Shown here: in pieces, positions 44,170 through 54,720 of the stretch
How positions within the stretch are numbered: position 1 is the first letter of the stretch
How the letters are laid out: the number at the start of each line of letters is the position of its first letter
DNA from: Eretmocerus hayati
Lineage: Eukaryota; Arthropoda; Insecta; Hymenoptera; Aphelinidae
Direction of reading: 5' to 3'
NCBI GenBank assembly: GCA_029851415.1
Contig: CM056743.1
Coordinates: 69,346,186-69,410,185 of the forward strand
DNA length: 64,000 nt
The notes under the pieces: generated by a model
Told to the model about the DNA's origin: nothing
Seen by the model: only the letters and a program-made list of their open reading frames with translations
The model's database searches: none
Translations under genes and position numbers: made by a program

Positions 44170-47100
44170 ATGCGATCGTTTATTACGGTTGCTCATATAA
44201 ATATAAATCGTTTCAGTGCCAATTTCAATATACTCGAGCTCCATTCTTCCTCTCGTGACTATAACATTATCGCAGTTTCTGAAACGTTCCTCTCATCTCA
44301 AGCTGAAGCCAATGTCTTTCATATTCCTGGTTATACACTTCATCATCATGACCGCGTTGGTAAAGAAGGAGGAGGGGTAGCTTTTTACGCTCGATCCGAA
44401 TTTATAGTCAAGATACTGTCAACGTCACCTGATGTTTTCTCTAATGTGCCTGAATACATAATTGCTGGAATAAAAGTTGGTCAAAGCTCAATACTGTTCT
44501 CTATTGTGTATCGTAGACCATCGGCAGCCTATCCCCTCTCCTTCATGAATGACCTTTCTCAATTCGCACCACATTTCGATCACGTCATAGTTACCGGAGA
44601 TTTCAATATCAATATGGCCACTGTCACGTCAGCTTCTTCTTCATTCACCTCACTTTTCAGCTCTTTCTCACTTTACCTTGCGAGTTCCGAACCTACTCAT
44701 CATGTAATGTACAATGACATGTCTAAACATGACACTTGTCTTGATTTATTTTTGCTGCGTGACCCGTCTTTGTTGTTGGCCCATCGACGATCGGATACAC
44801 CGTTTGCGGCTGGTCATGACCTCATTGAAATCGACTACCGCATTCAACACCCAGAATCTCCCCCTATGAAGATGAGGATTCGAAATTTGGCCCAAGTAAA
44901 AGTGGAAGAACTCTGCATGACGATTTCTTCTAAACTTGATGAGATTTTACCCAAGCGACAGGCGTCAGACTTACTTGATCACATTGTAAATAGCACCCTT
45001 GTAAATAACCCTCTCACCTTTCCCCCTGGTACCACCACCCCATGTACATATAACCCTTGAGCAATCAATCCAACATACAGCGCTTTTGATTTCCCTGATT
45101 ACAGCTGCTCTGCTTACTCTTCCCTTGCCCGAGGACAGTTAACTGAATCAATCAGTCCACTTACTCGCACAACCTTAGAGTCCTCCGACCAACTGGCACC
45201 CCTCAAGCCCTTCAACGTAACCTCTTCAAAAAAACCCTGGGTGTCAGCTGACATAAGGCAACTCATGAGTGAACGCGATAGGCTTTACAATCGAGCTCGC
45301 AGATCAACAGCACCTTCGGCACTTGAGGCCTACAGATCCACGCGTAATAACGTGACCTCAATCTTGGCCAAAGCAAAGTGTGAATATATCTCAGAGAAAG
45401 TCCTTGCGGCTCCTGATCCCAAGACAAGATGGAAAGGACTGCGCAAATTTGGCATTTTGTCGAGACGCATTAACTCACCGCTGATGTTATTCAATGGCTC
45501 GTCTCTGAACGCACACTATGCTACTGTCTCGAGAAATGCACCTGCTCTTACTGAATCCGACATCGATTCTATCTGTGCCATACCCCTGCCTAACAACGTC
45601 CCTATCTTTGATTTCAAACCTTCTAGTGAATCAGATATTCAACGGGCATTTTCTTCTAGTAAATCTTCAGGTATCAGCGTCGATGAAATTTCATCCACGA
45701 TGCTGAGAATGGCCTTTCCTGCACTGAGACCTCACATAAAGGATGTTGACAATGATTCTTTGATTTCTGGTTGTTTTCCTGATGAATGGAAACGCTCTAG
45801 TATCATACCTCTTTCTAAAACGACAGCACCCAAATCACCATCTGATACTCGTCCCGTGGCACAGCTTCCAGAAATGTCTAAAATTCTTGAACGAATCGTT
45901 CACGAACAACTCTCTGTTCATCTCTCATCGACAAAAATTCTTGACCCTCACCAATGCGGTTTTCGTCGTCACCACTCCACTCAGACGGCCTTGCTTGGCA
46001 TTTTTGAAAGTGTTCGCACGGCAATCGATCGACGCATGGTCACAATATTTATATCATTTGATTTTTCCAAAGCTTTTGATACCCTACCTCATAAAATGAT
46101 ACTTACCAAATTACGCAGAATAGGCAGTTCTGATCGTGTAATTCGATGGTTCGCCAGCTATCTCTCAGGTCGTACTCAAGCTGTGCGCCACGAAGATGGT
46201 ACACACGAAAATTGGTTAAATACTCCCGTTAAATATAGTTCAATACTGCTGGAGTCCCTCAAGGTAGCGTTCTAGGACCTTTACTGTTCCTTATTGCCAT
46301 CAACGACCTACCTCAAGTACTTCGCCATACCCATCACGCAATCAACGCCGATGACACGGGCATCTACATTCACGCCCGTCCCAATGACCTCGTGAGGAAG
46401 ATTACCCTCATCAACGATGATGCTAATGCAATAGCACAGTGGGCCCTTGAAAACGGACTTCGTTTGAATGAAGACAAAACAAAAGTCATTATTCTTCGCA
46501 GCCAACAGTATATATCCACCATCGACCTTCAGCGTATCCCTCCAATCCGTATAAATGGTCAAATCATACCTTATGTCGACCAAATCAAGCTTCTCGGGAT
46601 GGTCATAATTCCCTGCCTGAACTGGAGACTGCAAATCAACCAAATTTCCAAAAAAGTTCATGGCGCCCTCTATTCACTTCGTGTGCTTGGTAGAGCCCTC
46701 CCCATTGCTGTAAAGCGTCAACCCACCCTTAGTTTGGTCCTACCATATTTTGACTACGGTGCTCCCCTCCTAACAGGCCTCAATAAAGAGCAAGAGCTCA
46801 AACTTCACCGGCTCTTGAACACTTGCGTTAGATTCGCGAGTGGGTTTGTGCCATGGCGCGCTCATGTAACACCGTATCGTCTTGCCCTTGGGTGGCTCTC
46901 AACTACTCGCCGTCGCGAGTACTTGATAGGTTCTCTGGCCTTTTCGGTAATTCAAAATGAGCTCCCTACCTTTCTTCGCACGCGCTTTTCTCTTACCGCA
47001 GACTCAACGAATCTCTGCCAATCTGAACGAAATGATAAGACTTTCCTAAGGTACAAAGCACCTCGTACCGAAGCCCTCAATCAGTCTTTTACCTTCGTGA

Positions 47101-47291
47101 CATCTAGACTGATTAACTCTCTCACTGACGTAGACTTTTCCGAACAATCCCCTGAGTCATTCAAACGCTCTCTCCTTCAAACCTTGTTGGAACGCGACAA
47201 AACCGACTGGTTAGAACGTGCTCGCCGGGAGCATCTCGTCGCTATCCCACCTGCCCTGTCATCCTTCCTTGAACCCCCCGGGCACGTATAA
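44170..47291 (+). pseudogene. LINE 2 ORF2: endonuclease-RT with one stop, one frameshift and altered YADD box
   Basis: Endonuclease from 44170: VAHININRFSANFNILELHS, SIVYRRPSA, VIVTGDFNINM and AAGHDLIEIDY. A TGA at 45058-45060 interrupts the frame, which then continues in the same phase through TRPVAQLPEMSKILERIV, GFRRHHSTQTALLG and FDFSKAFDTLPHK to 46275. A frameshift just before 46248 moves to the frame carrying AGVPQGSVLGPLL. The catalytic box reads NADDT where LINE 1 has YADDT. The rest is normal: KTKVIILRS, LNTCVRFASGFVPWRAHVTP, end at 47291. It was probably inactivated fairly recently, since few lesions are present. Confidence 0.88.
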
Positions 47292-47513
47292 TGAGCATAT
47301 TACTTTTTGAAACTTTCTTGAACTGTTGATGTTGTCAAATATTTCCTTTTTACGATACCTCTTTGTACTTTCTCTTGGTGCCTTCTTGTACCAGCCCTTA
47401 TCCAATGATTAATATTATTATTATTACATTCACTTGTACCTCCAACGGGCCAAATAGGGTTTACCCTCCGCCCTCAATAAATTTAAATCAATCAATCAAT
47501 CTCTCTCTCTCTA
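47292..47513 (+). repeat. LINE 2 3' UTR ending in (AATC)n then (TC)n
   Basis: About 190 bp of 3' UTR, then CAATAAATTTAAATCAATC, two more AATC copies and a (TC)n tract (to about 47511). It has the same terminal plan as LINE 1 although the preceding sequence differs. Confidence 0.75.
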
Positions 47514-48313
47514 GCCCAGGCCGGGTCACCCTCCAAGGTCTGGGTGCCCTGAGCGAGATGTGGTAGTGTGAGGGGCCGCGTGTCAGCGGATGCCGGCACA
47601 AGTCTAGGCACTCACATTGCTTCACTTACAAAAACTGTCCCACACACGCGGCGCGATCACCAGACCCTTACTGGGTCGAGTCCTGGTGCACACGTGGCGA
47701 ATTTTAGCGTACCGGTATACAGGGAGGTCTGTCTAGGGCGGCAGCCATCCAAGGATTGCCGGCCGGCGACGCGCGGCGTGGCTCCCTCTAGCCCGCGCAG
47801 GCGCTGCGCCGCCCGGCTTGATGGGCTGGGAGGTGCTGCCACCACGCTGGTGGAGGGAGCTGCTTGCCCATTCAAATACTGTCGTCGTCTTTCCTTCGTC
47901 ACCTCGGGGAAACCTCGACAAAAAGTGGAACACAAAAGGTTAGACCTTGATTGATCGGGCCCGAGGTGATGACTAGAGCTTCTGTGGGGCCAGACGGAAC
48001 GTGCTGCAACGTTTCACGTTGCATTACCCCCGGCTTCACCCCCTCACCCTCCAGGGTGAGAAGAATTCGGAGTGGCCTCGTCTCCCCCACATCCACCTTC
48101 ATCGCTACCTCGGCGGAATCATCATACATTGCTTAAACGATCAAAAATCAAAATCAAATCTACCATAAACTCAAATGGAATAATATTAATGGCTAAATCA
48201 ACTCAAATTCCAAAAAGAAGGGGACAGGGTTCTCTAACTACTAGGACCTGGGTTCGGGTATTTTGAAAAGACGGATATAAAATTCTCTCTTACTTGGCGA
48301 ATTCTCTTCGGCT
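47514..48313. other. GC-rich unassigned segment
   Basis: It is clearly more GC-rich (47520-48130) than its neighbours. Short frames (47568-47954 plus, 47899-48129 minus) have no domain I recognise. The segment reads like degraded non-coding part of another retroelement. I looked for a gypsy LTR here matching 57860-58400 and saw none. Confidence 0.4.
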
Positions 48314-48772
48314 CTACTGAGCCCGGCAGATCTTGTCAAAAAAGGCCGCATACATTTGTTCTTGCACGCTCTGTGGCATGGTAACTACCACAGCGACCAG
48401 CGCCCGGAACTCTTCATGATCCGCGGAGGTCATGGCCGCCATCAGCCGTGCCAGACCCGGAATCGGCATGGTTACGCTGGACGAAGCCGAGCTGTTGACG
48501 GTTGCAGCGGCGGTGGCGGGCTGTGGCGTGGCTGAGCCTGCCGTCAACGTGGTCCTCGGTGCTACTGTTGGGTCTGGTATCGGTGCCATTGCGGCGGGTG
48601 GTGGGTTTGGAGCTGATGCGAAGACCAACTCCACCCGGGGTTGCTCTGCGGCTGGTGTTTCGAAGCGCCTCACCTGAGGTAGCACCGGGAACGGCCGGGG
48701 CTGCGTTGTGGTCCCCGCGGTTTCTTTGTCCCGGGCGGCTGGCAATCCATGTGACCTGCGCATGGATCGCAT
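48314..48772 (-). CDS. Low-complexity ORF at the 3' end of the gypsy element
   Basis: A 152-aa minus-strand frame rich in Ala, Pro and Thr, with a helical end (MTSADHEEFRALVAVVVTMP, then VQEQMYAAFFDKICRAQ). It follows the zinc-knuckle ORF on the same strand and could be its continuation after a frame change or a separate small protein. There is no domain match that I recognise, and GC-rich composition makes chance openness plausible. Confidence 0.3.
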   Translation of the reverse strand: MRSMRRSHGLPAARDKETAGTTTQPRPFPVLPQVRRFETPAAEQPRVELVFASAPNPPPAAMAPIPDPTVAPRTTLTAGSATPQPATAAATVNSSASSSVTMPIPGLARLMAAMTSADHEEFRALVAVVVTMPQSVQEQMYAAFFDKICRAQ

Positions 48773-48938
48773 GAGCTCTCCGGTGTCTTTGGTTGCGCTG
48801 CTGGGTGGTGGTGGAGTCGGTGACCTTGATGACCCTCGCTCGTTCTCACGCCTGGTCGTGGCGGATGGTGGTGGAGTCGAGAAGGGTTGGGAGACAGCGT
48901 CGGATTGATTGGGCTAATCCCGAACCCTCTCGATCTCC

Positions 48939-50697
48939 ATGGGTGCAGTCTGCATCTCTGGTTCTTGTGGCGGGCGGGTGACAGTCACGGACGGGCCAAA
49001 ACGAGCCTCGTGTGCGGGGCGACCCTCACACAGCGTATACGTCGTGGCACAGCGCGGACAGTTGTGAGCAGCTACCCGACGCCGACCGCAGTTCGAACAG
49101 TCGAACCACGGTTTCGGAGCCGGGCAGAATGCTGATCGATGGCCACGCTTTCAACATCGGAAGCAGGTGTGAGGCGGAGGGTCGTCCTTGTCCAGAAGTA
49201 ATGCCTCTAACCACTGGAATCTCGTGCCTCTGCGTACTGGTCCGGGCTTTGATGTCGGAGTGACGTCTCTTCTGGGCGCGGGGTTCTGTCGCTCCGGTGT
49301 CGGTGGTGTTGCGGTGGCCGAGGGAGATTGGTCCTCCAATCTCGCCACCCGGGCAGCTTCTTCGGCCAGATGACGGACCTCCTCCTGGAAGACCTCATCG
49401 GCGGGTGGGGAAGGTCTCCTTTCAGCCAGGATGTGTGGTCCCAGAACCGGTGAGTCATCCCGGTCGACGTGCCACGAGTGGTCCGCGTGATCTTCGACGG
49501 TCATCTGTCGGTTCGGGTTGCGTCGGCGCCGCTTGGAGTCCAGGTGGGGCCTAAGTATGGGTTCCTGCTCCACGTCCGGCCGACGTTCCGGGGTCCTGTC
49601 CTGAACGCTCTCCCTGGCTCTGGCGGACAAAAGTTCGTATTCGCGTTCCATGGCGCGGCGGTGTTCTCGGGACCGAACCTGTTCCCTGCAAATTTGCAGG
49701 GCAATCTCGGGGGTCCACTCCAAAGTTGCGCGAGACCGTTTTCCCCGATAAGGTTGGGGGTATCGGATGGGCTGGTCGGGGCGCAGTGCTTTGGCTGCTT
49801 CGTCCCGCCGATCCAGGTATCCCTGCCATCCTAACGTCGGGTCCCAGTTCTGACGCAGCTGCAACTCCACTGCATCTTCCAAGTCGCAACGTTCCGATGC
49901 AGATAAATACTGCGGAGCGATGATGAGCGCCGGCTCGCGGAATTCATCGCTTGTGGGTGCCCGGCTGCTATTCCTCGGGACGTTTCGGCGTCCCTCCTGA
50001 TGGTGGGTCTTGGTGGAGTCGAGCTGCGTTGGAGTTCTGGTGGGGTTGGTGGCCACTCGAACTCTCCCGGATCCATGGAATTCTGGCGCACCGGAGTGCG
50101 TCTCGGCTCCAGCCAATCCCGCAACTCTTCTTGCGCTCTGACGGAGTCAGCCTTTGGATCCAAGCCGGTATCTAGGGCTGGCTCAGGTCCTTCAGCGACC
50201 ACGGCGAGTGAGGTCGCCACTGATGGGCACCGTGGGGCTGTGGCTTCAGCTCTAATCGGCTCAGGTCTCACGCGGCGTCTTCGATCTCGCGAGCGTCTCT
50301 CCACCATCGGGGTGCGCGGAATGACTCCTAAGTGGCGCGACGGTCCACCGATGCTGGGAGACGCTCTATCGTCGTGTGGATTGAGCGGGCTACTGTTGCC
50401 GCTGTCTGGTCTCTCTAGTTGTGGCTGCGGTGGTTTTGCTCGCTGAGGTTCTGCTCGCTGAGGTTCTGGAGTGTCGCGCGAGGAGTGGTCTTCGCTCAGA
50501 CCACTGTCTGACGTTAGCGGTCCACGACTCCCACTCCGCTCGCGAGACGCCCGACGTACCTGGGAGTTTGACATCCAGACTGTCGTTGCCTCCAGAAGGT
50601 TGTCGGGTCTCGCGATGCTCCGGAATTCCTCCGGGCAGGGTGAGCAGCTACGGTCTCTAGGCGGATCTTCTGCTATACCTGCAAGGAAGCAGAACAA
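48939..50697 (-). pseudogene. Third ORF of the gypsy element: Arg/Pro-rich protein with zinc knuckles
   Basis: Starts only ~45 bp after the integrase frame. Frame 50697-49831 overlaps frame 50116-49151 by a frameshift near 50000-50100. The protein is rich in Arg, Ser, Pro and Glu, with a more ordered block LEDAVELQLRQNWDPTLGWQ. At the end it has C-x2-C then GH-x4-C, with a TGA in place of one linker residue (49152-49154), then CSNCGRRRVAAHNCPRC, ending at a stop near 48939. Zinc knuckles normally mark Gag, yet this lies in the env position behind pol. It could be a duplicated or acquired Gag-like gene, or the gag of a second, nested element. Confidence 0.55.
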
Positions 50698-50741
50698 AAA
50701 AAACTTTTTATTACTCTTCGTTGAGGCAGATGGCGGAATTT

Positions 50742-51840
50742 CTACTCATGCATCGAGCCAGTCTTTCGGGGTGGGATCCAACGTTTGAGGTGGGAGATGT
50801 GGGTTGGGGCAGTCCATTGGCCAGTGGGTCCATCCATTACGTAAACGACCGGAGATTTTACTTCTACTATGGTCAGCGGACCCTCGTATCTTGGAGCTAA
50901 CTTGGCGTTGAACCGATTCGTGGCGTTTGACAGGAAATGCGCATTCCTTCGCACTACATCTCCCACACTGAACGTGGAATTCTCCCTAACCTTGTTATAT
51001 GCTTCAGCTTGCTTTTCTCGATTCTCAGCGTTATGGCGGACGACTAGATCTCGCAACGCGTCTAGGCGTCTCATTTTATCCATCCAATCTTGAGTTCCCA
51101 TTTTCTTGATCAGTTTCTCACCCTCCATTTTTCGACGTAGGCTTTTTACTGGAGTGGGATGACGCCCGTAATTGAAAAACGCCGGCAAGACTCTGGTGCT
51201 GGATTGCACGGCCGTGTTCCTCACATGGTGACACTCATGGACGTGGTCATCCTAATTGCGGTGATCATTCTTCACGAATTGAGAGATCATTGTTTTGAGC
51301 GTTCTATTGGAACGTTCCGTTGGGTTGGCTGACGGCCAATATGGTGGCATCTTGACGTGACGTACTCCGTGTTCTTCCAACGCTGCATCCACAATTTTGT
51401 TGTCGAACTCCTTACCATTGTCGGATAGGAAGTACATTGGCGTCTCCCATATAAAAAGGACCAATTCCTCAATCGCGGCGGCTACCGTCTTCCGCTCGGC
51501 GCGTCTTAATGGTTTAACTTCCACCCAGCGCGTGAACAAGTCCTGGATGACCAGCAAGTACTTGAAACCCTTTTTGCTCGGCGAAAATTCCATTAGATCA
51601 GCGGAGATGACGGACCATGGTCGTTCGACTACTCTGTTCCTCATGTGGCCAAGCGGGCCTGTTTGTGGCATCTTGTATTATTGGCACAACTGACACTCTT
51701 TCACGAACGTTCTCGCGTCTGTATACATGCCTCGCCAGTAGTAATCTCGAGATAGTCGATCATACGTTTTTTCTATGCCCATGTGACCTGACGAAGCGAG
51801 GCAATGAGCTCGCTCTAGAGCGTCACGTTTCCTATGAACT
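50742..51840 (-). pseudogene. Ty3/gypsy integrase
   Basis: Inserts element cDNA into the genome. N-terminal HHCC zinc region in two frames (HCLASSGHMGIEKTYDRL, then YYWRGMYTDARTFVKECQLC followed by a stop). Core in frame 51671-51252: catalytic Asp in VISADLMEF, Asp in YFLSDNGKEF and Glu in ANPTERSNRTLK, so D,D-E is complete. A frameshift follows a region near 51235. The C-terminal frame 51224-50742 (ALRDLVVRHN..FSVGDVVRRN..RYEGPLTIVEV) fits the gypsy integrase tail, which ends ISHLKRWIPP. Confidence 0.88.
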
Positions 51841-52420
51841 GGCGTAAAAAGTCTCCATTTTCCTTCCGGAAATGTGATTGGATCCAGAAGCGTGCTATGG
51901 CTATGATAATATACCAGCTATTCACCTTCTTCCAATTCTTGAACTTATCCGGATTCGCACGAATCTTTTCGGCGAGCTCCAAGTATTCGGAATCCTTCTC
52001 AGCGTCCTCGGCGGAACATTGGATCTCGGTTACCGTTGGATCTACGGTGTCTGTCGTCCCGTCTGTTGCTTTGACTGCTCCGATTTTGGCGTCCTCTGGC
52101 TCGTTCATCTGTAAAAGGCAATCTGGCACCTTATGGAGCTTCCCACTCTGGTGTATTACCTCGAAATCCCAATCCTGGAGTTCGAGTGCCCAGCGAGCGA
52201 GACGGCCAGTCGGATCTTTCAGATTTTGGAGCCATTTCAGGGCACTGTGATCTGTTATCACTTGAAACTGGTACCCTTCAATGTAGGGTCGTAACTTTCT
52301 AATAGCCTAGACCACCACTAGTAGCTTCCTCTCGCTGACCGTATAATTTCACTCGGCCGGCGAAAGACTGCGGCTCAGGTAGACAATAGGGTGTTCACCG
52401 TCTTCCCCTCCTTGGGTCAA
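51815..52420 (-). pseudogene. Gypsy RNase H region
   Basis: Continues from the RT: IQTDASAYSLGAVLTQ (first catalytic Asp) and HPIVYLSRSLSPAE, a break near 52340-52262 (in-frame stops), then MITDHSALKWLQNLKDPTGR and QSGKLHKVPDCLLQ, the standard RNase H to tether transition. Homology is clear and the frame is broken at least once. Confidence 0.85.
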
Positions 52421-53230
52421 CACGGCTCCCAAGCTATAGGCGGATGCATCGGTCTGTATAGTGAACATTTTTGGGAAATCAGGTCTAGCGAGCGACGGGG
52501 TGCTCGTCAAGGCCTGTTCCAGTTTGTCGAACGCTTCCTGTTGGGCTCCACCCCATGACCATGGCGTATCTTTTCGGAGAAGCTTCAGTAACGGTACTTT
52601 CATTTCGGCGTCGTGGTCGATGAATTTTGAGTACCACGTCACCATCCCTAGGAACGATCGCAATCGTCGCAGGTTTCTTGGCGGAGAGAATTCCCGTACT
52701 AGCGTCACCTTCTCGGGATCCGGGCGGAGGCCTTTGGAGTCCAAGATAAAGCCGAGATGATTCACCTCGCCTCAGCAAGTTTGACATTTCTCCGGATTTA
52801 TCTGGAGTCCGGCATTTACAAGTCACTCCAACACTATCTCCAGGTATTTCTAATGGGCTTCATATGTGTCTGTAGCTATGATGATATCATCTCAATACAC
52901 AAAAACAGAAGGCTCTAGCTCAGGACCTAATATTTCGTCGATCATGCGCTGCCAGGCCGCGGGGGCGTTACAAAGCCCGAAAGGCATGACACACCAGCGC
53001 CAGGAGCCGACGCCCGGTAGGCTAAACCAGGTATACTCCTGGCACTCCTCCGCTACCGGAATATGATGGTACGCGCTTCTGAGGTCTATCTTTGACAGGT
53101 ATTTCGCCTTCCGTAACTTGTCCAAGATGGAGTCCATGTTTGGAAGAGGGTACGTGTCCTTTCCGTGTTTTTACCGAAATCCCGATAGTCGATGCAGGAA
53201 CGGTGAGTACCGTCTGATTTTCTGATCAAT
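52349..53230 (-). pseudogene. Gypsy reverse transcriptase with stop in the YxDD box
   Basis: RT blocks in order on the minus strand: APVLIRKSDGTHRSCIDYRD (near 53200, other frame), KYLSKIDLRSAYHHIPV (first catalytic Asp), WCVMPFGLCNAPAAWQRMID, then FVY, a TGA codon and DDI, so the variable residue of YxDD has become a stop. After further lesions comes HLGFILDSKGLRPDPEKV and RSFLGMVTWYSKFI. The element cannot make a functional polymerase. Confidence 0.9.
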
Positions 53231-53273
53231 ACTGGAGCACTGCTCCAAGCACTCTGAGATGGGCGAATACGTT

Positions 53274-54494
53274 TCAGACCTTACATGGCTTTGACCTCCT
53301 CCCTAGCAATCGCGAGCATTTTGGGAGAGAGGCGTCGCGGATGGTGGCGACAGGAGCGAAATCTATCAGTTCAATTTTGTGAACCCCGCGATTTCTTCGT
53401 CCGACTTTGCCCGCAGCCTTGGCGGTCGTCTCACGCACCACCTCTTCTAGGTTGGCTTTACCACCCTCTTCTACTACGACCAGTCCCGCACACTCGGCGT
53501 ATATTCGGTTTTCTGGTTCTTCTCTTCGACGTCCTGCAAAATTTCGGTAATCTCCTTGGAGTACTCTCCATTGCCCATCGGCATTCTGAGAGTCGGATTT
53601 CCACGCATTCATGAAATCCATCCCCAAGACCATGTCGTACGACGTGTCGTGTACTGCTTCCATCACAATTGTTCGGGAATGACCGTCAATTTCCATATTC
53701 ATCTTCAACAGTCCCAATGCTTGAGTGACGTTCTTGCCCACGGCTCCTATCAACACGCTTCGCTTGTGAAAAAGACATTCTTCATAGAATCTTGCGATTT
53801 TTGGCCCGATGGAGGATACCTGCGCTCCAGGGTCATACGACGCCATGAATGACTTTCCCCCCAAGATGACCTCGACAAAGTTACGAGGTGCGGCTTGTGC
53901 GGCGGGTCCATCTGCAATTTCTTCCTGACTCCAAGTTTCCACTTTCACCCTAATGGCGTCGGCTGGGGCGTCCCCCGTTCGAGTTTCCTCTAGGCTTGGT
54001 GTGTCGGCGACCGCTGCCTCTTTGTGGCATGGCGTTTTCAGGTAGATTGTAGGCACGTCGGAGAGGTGATCAGTCTTACGTTGTCCCCTATCTTTCCCGT
54101 CCACTCCTTTATCCACCTCGTCAGCATCGCTTCTTCTCGTTGTTCGTGGGCGTTTGCGCATGGCACCCATCGCTGGAGTCATCTCTACTTCATGCCATTC
54201 CCTTGGCAGAGGCGGATTCAAGTCAGATTCGGCAGAATTTGTTGCATGATTTCTTTTGGCGTACAGGTCAGGCGTTTCTTCATCGTCGTCGCTAGTTGTC
54301 CAGTTGCTTGCTACCAGTCCAGATGGATACAAGATACCAATCTCGCTGTTGACCTCCCCCTCGGCCGCGAGGGGGTCTGCGTCAAGCATTACTGGTGCTT
54401 CATCGCATTCATTCTTCACTTCGAATTTTGGGGAGCAGGAGGGGTTCCCCCCTGCGCCCCCGCGGGCCCGTTTCCCGAGTACTTCAACGCCCAT
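53274..54494 (-). CDS. Gypsy Gag-Pol linker and aspartic protease
   Basis: A 406-aa open minus-strand frame. The first half is charged and low complexity. The protease lies at about 215-310: FVEVILGGKSFMASYDPGAQ is the active-site block, but Asp is followed by Pro-Gly where the family has Thr/Ser-Gly. The second block YDMVLGMDF (hydrophobic-Gly-x-Asp) is normal. It overlaps the end of the zinc-knuckle frame (54697-54416), so Gag and protease are joined by a frameshift as in many gypsy elements. The protein ends in KIELIDFAPVATIRDASLPK just before RT. Confidence 0.75.
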   Translation of the reverse strand: MGVEVLGKRARGGAGGNPSCSPKFEVKNECDEAPVMLDADPLAAEGEVNSEIGILYPSGLVASNWTTSDDDEETPDLYAKRNHATNSAESDLNPPLPREWHEVEMTPAMGAMRKRPRTTRRSDADEVDKGVDGKDRGQRKTDHLSDVPTIYLKTPCHKEAAVADTPSLEETRTGDAPADAIRVKVETWSQEEIADGPAAQAAPRNFVEVILGGKSFMASYDPGAQVSSIGPKIARFYEECLFHKRSVLIGAVGKNVTQALGLLKMNMEIDGHSRTIVMEAVHDTSYDMVLGMDFMNAWKSDSQNADGQWRVLQGDYRNFAGRRREEPENRIYAECAGLVVVEEGGKANLEEVVRETTAKAAGKVGRRNRGVHKIELIDFAPVATIRDASLPKCSRLLGRRSKPCKV

Positions 54495-54720
54495 TTACAA
54501 TCTGGGCATGTCTCAACTGAATACCCAACCTTGCCGCAACCTTGGCATTTCTCGTTCCTTTTTGGACATTCGTACGGAGCGTGGCCCGTAGCGTGGCAAG
54601 TATCACATTGCTGGGTTGGATACTCGCGCGAGAGATGTCCAGTTTCGCTGCAGTAGAAGCATGCCCCCCGTGTCAACTGTTCCTGACGTTTCTGCATACT
54701 CTCAGCACTCGCAGGCCTCG
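54416..54720 (-). pseudogene. Gypsy Gag C-terminus: zinc knuckles
   Basis: The frame shows three knuckle-like repeats: CFYCSETGHLSREYP (last Cys replaced), CDTCHATGHAPYEC (complete C-x2-C-x4-H-x4-C) and CQGCGKVGYSVETC (His replaced by Tyr). These bind element RNA. The upstream Gag is separated from this part by hairpin element H at 54721-55814. Confidence 0.82.
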
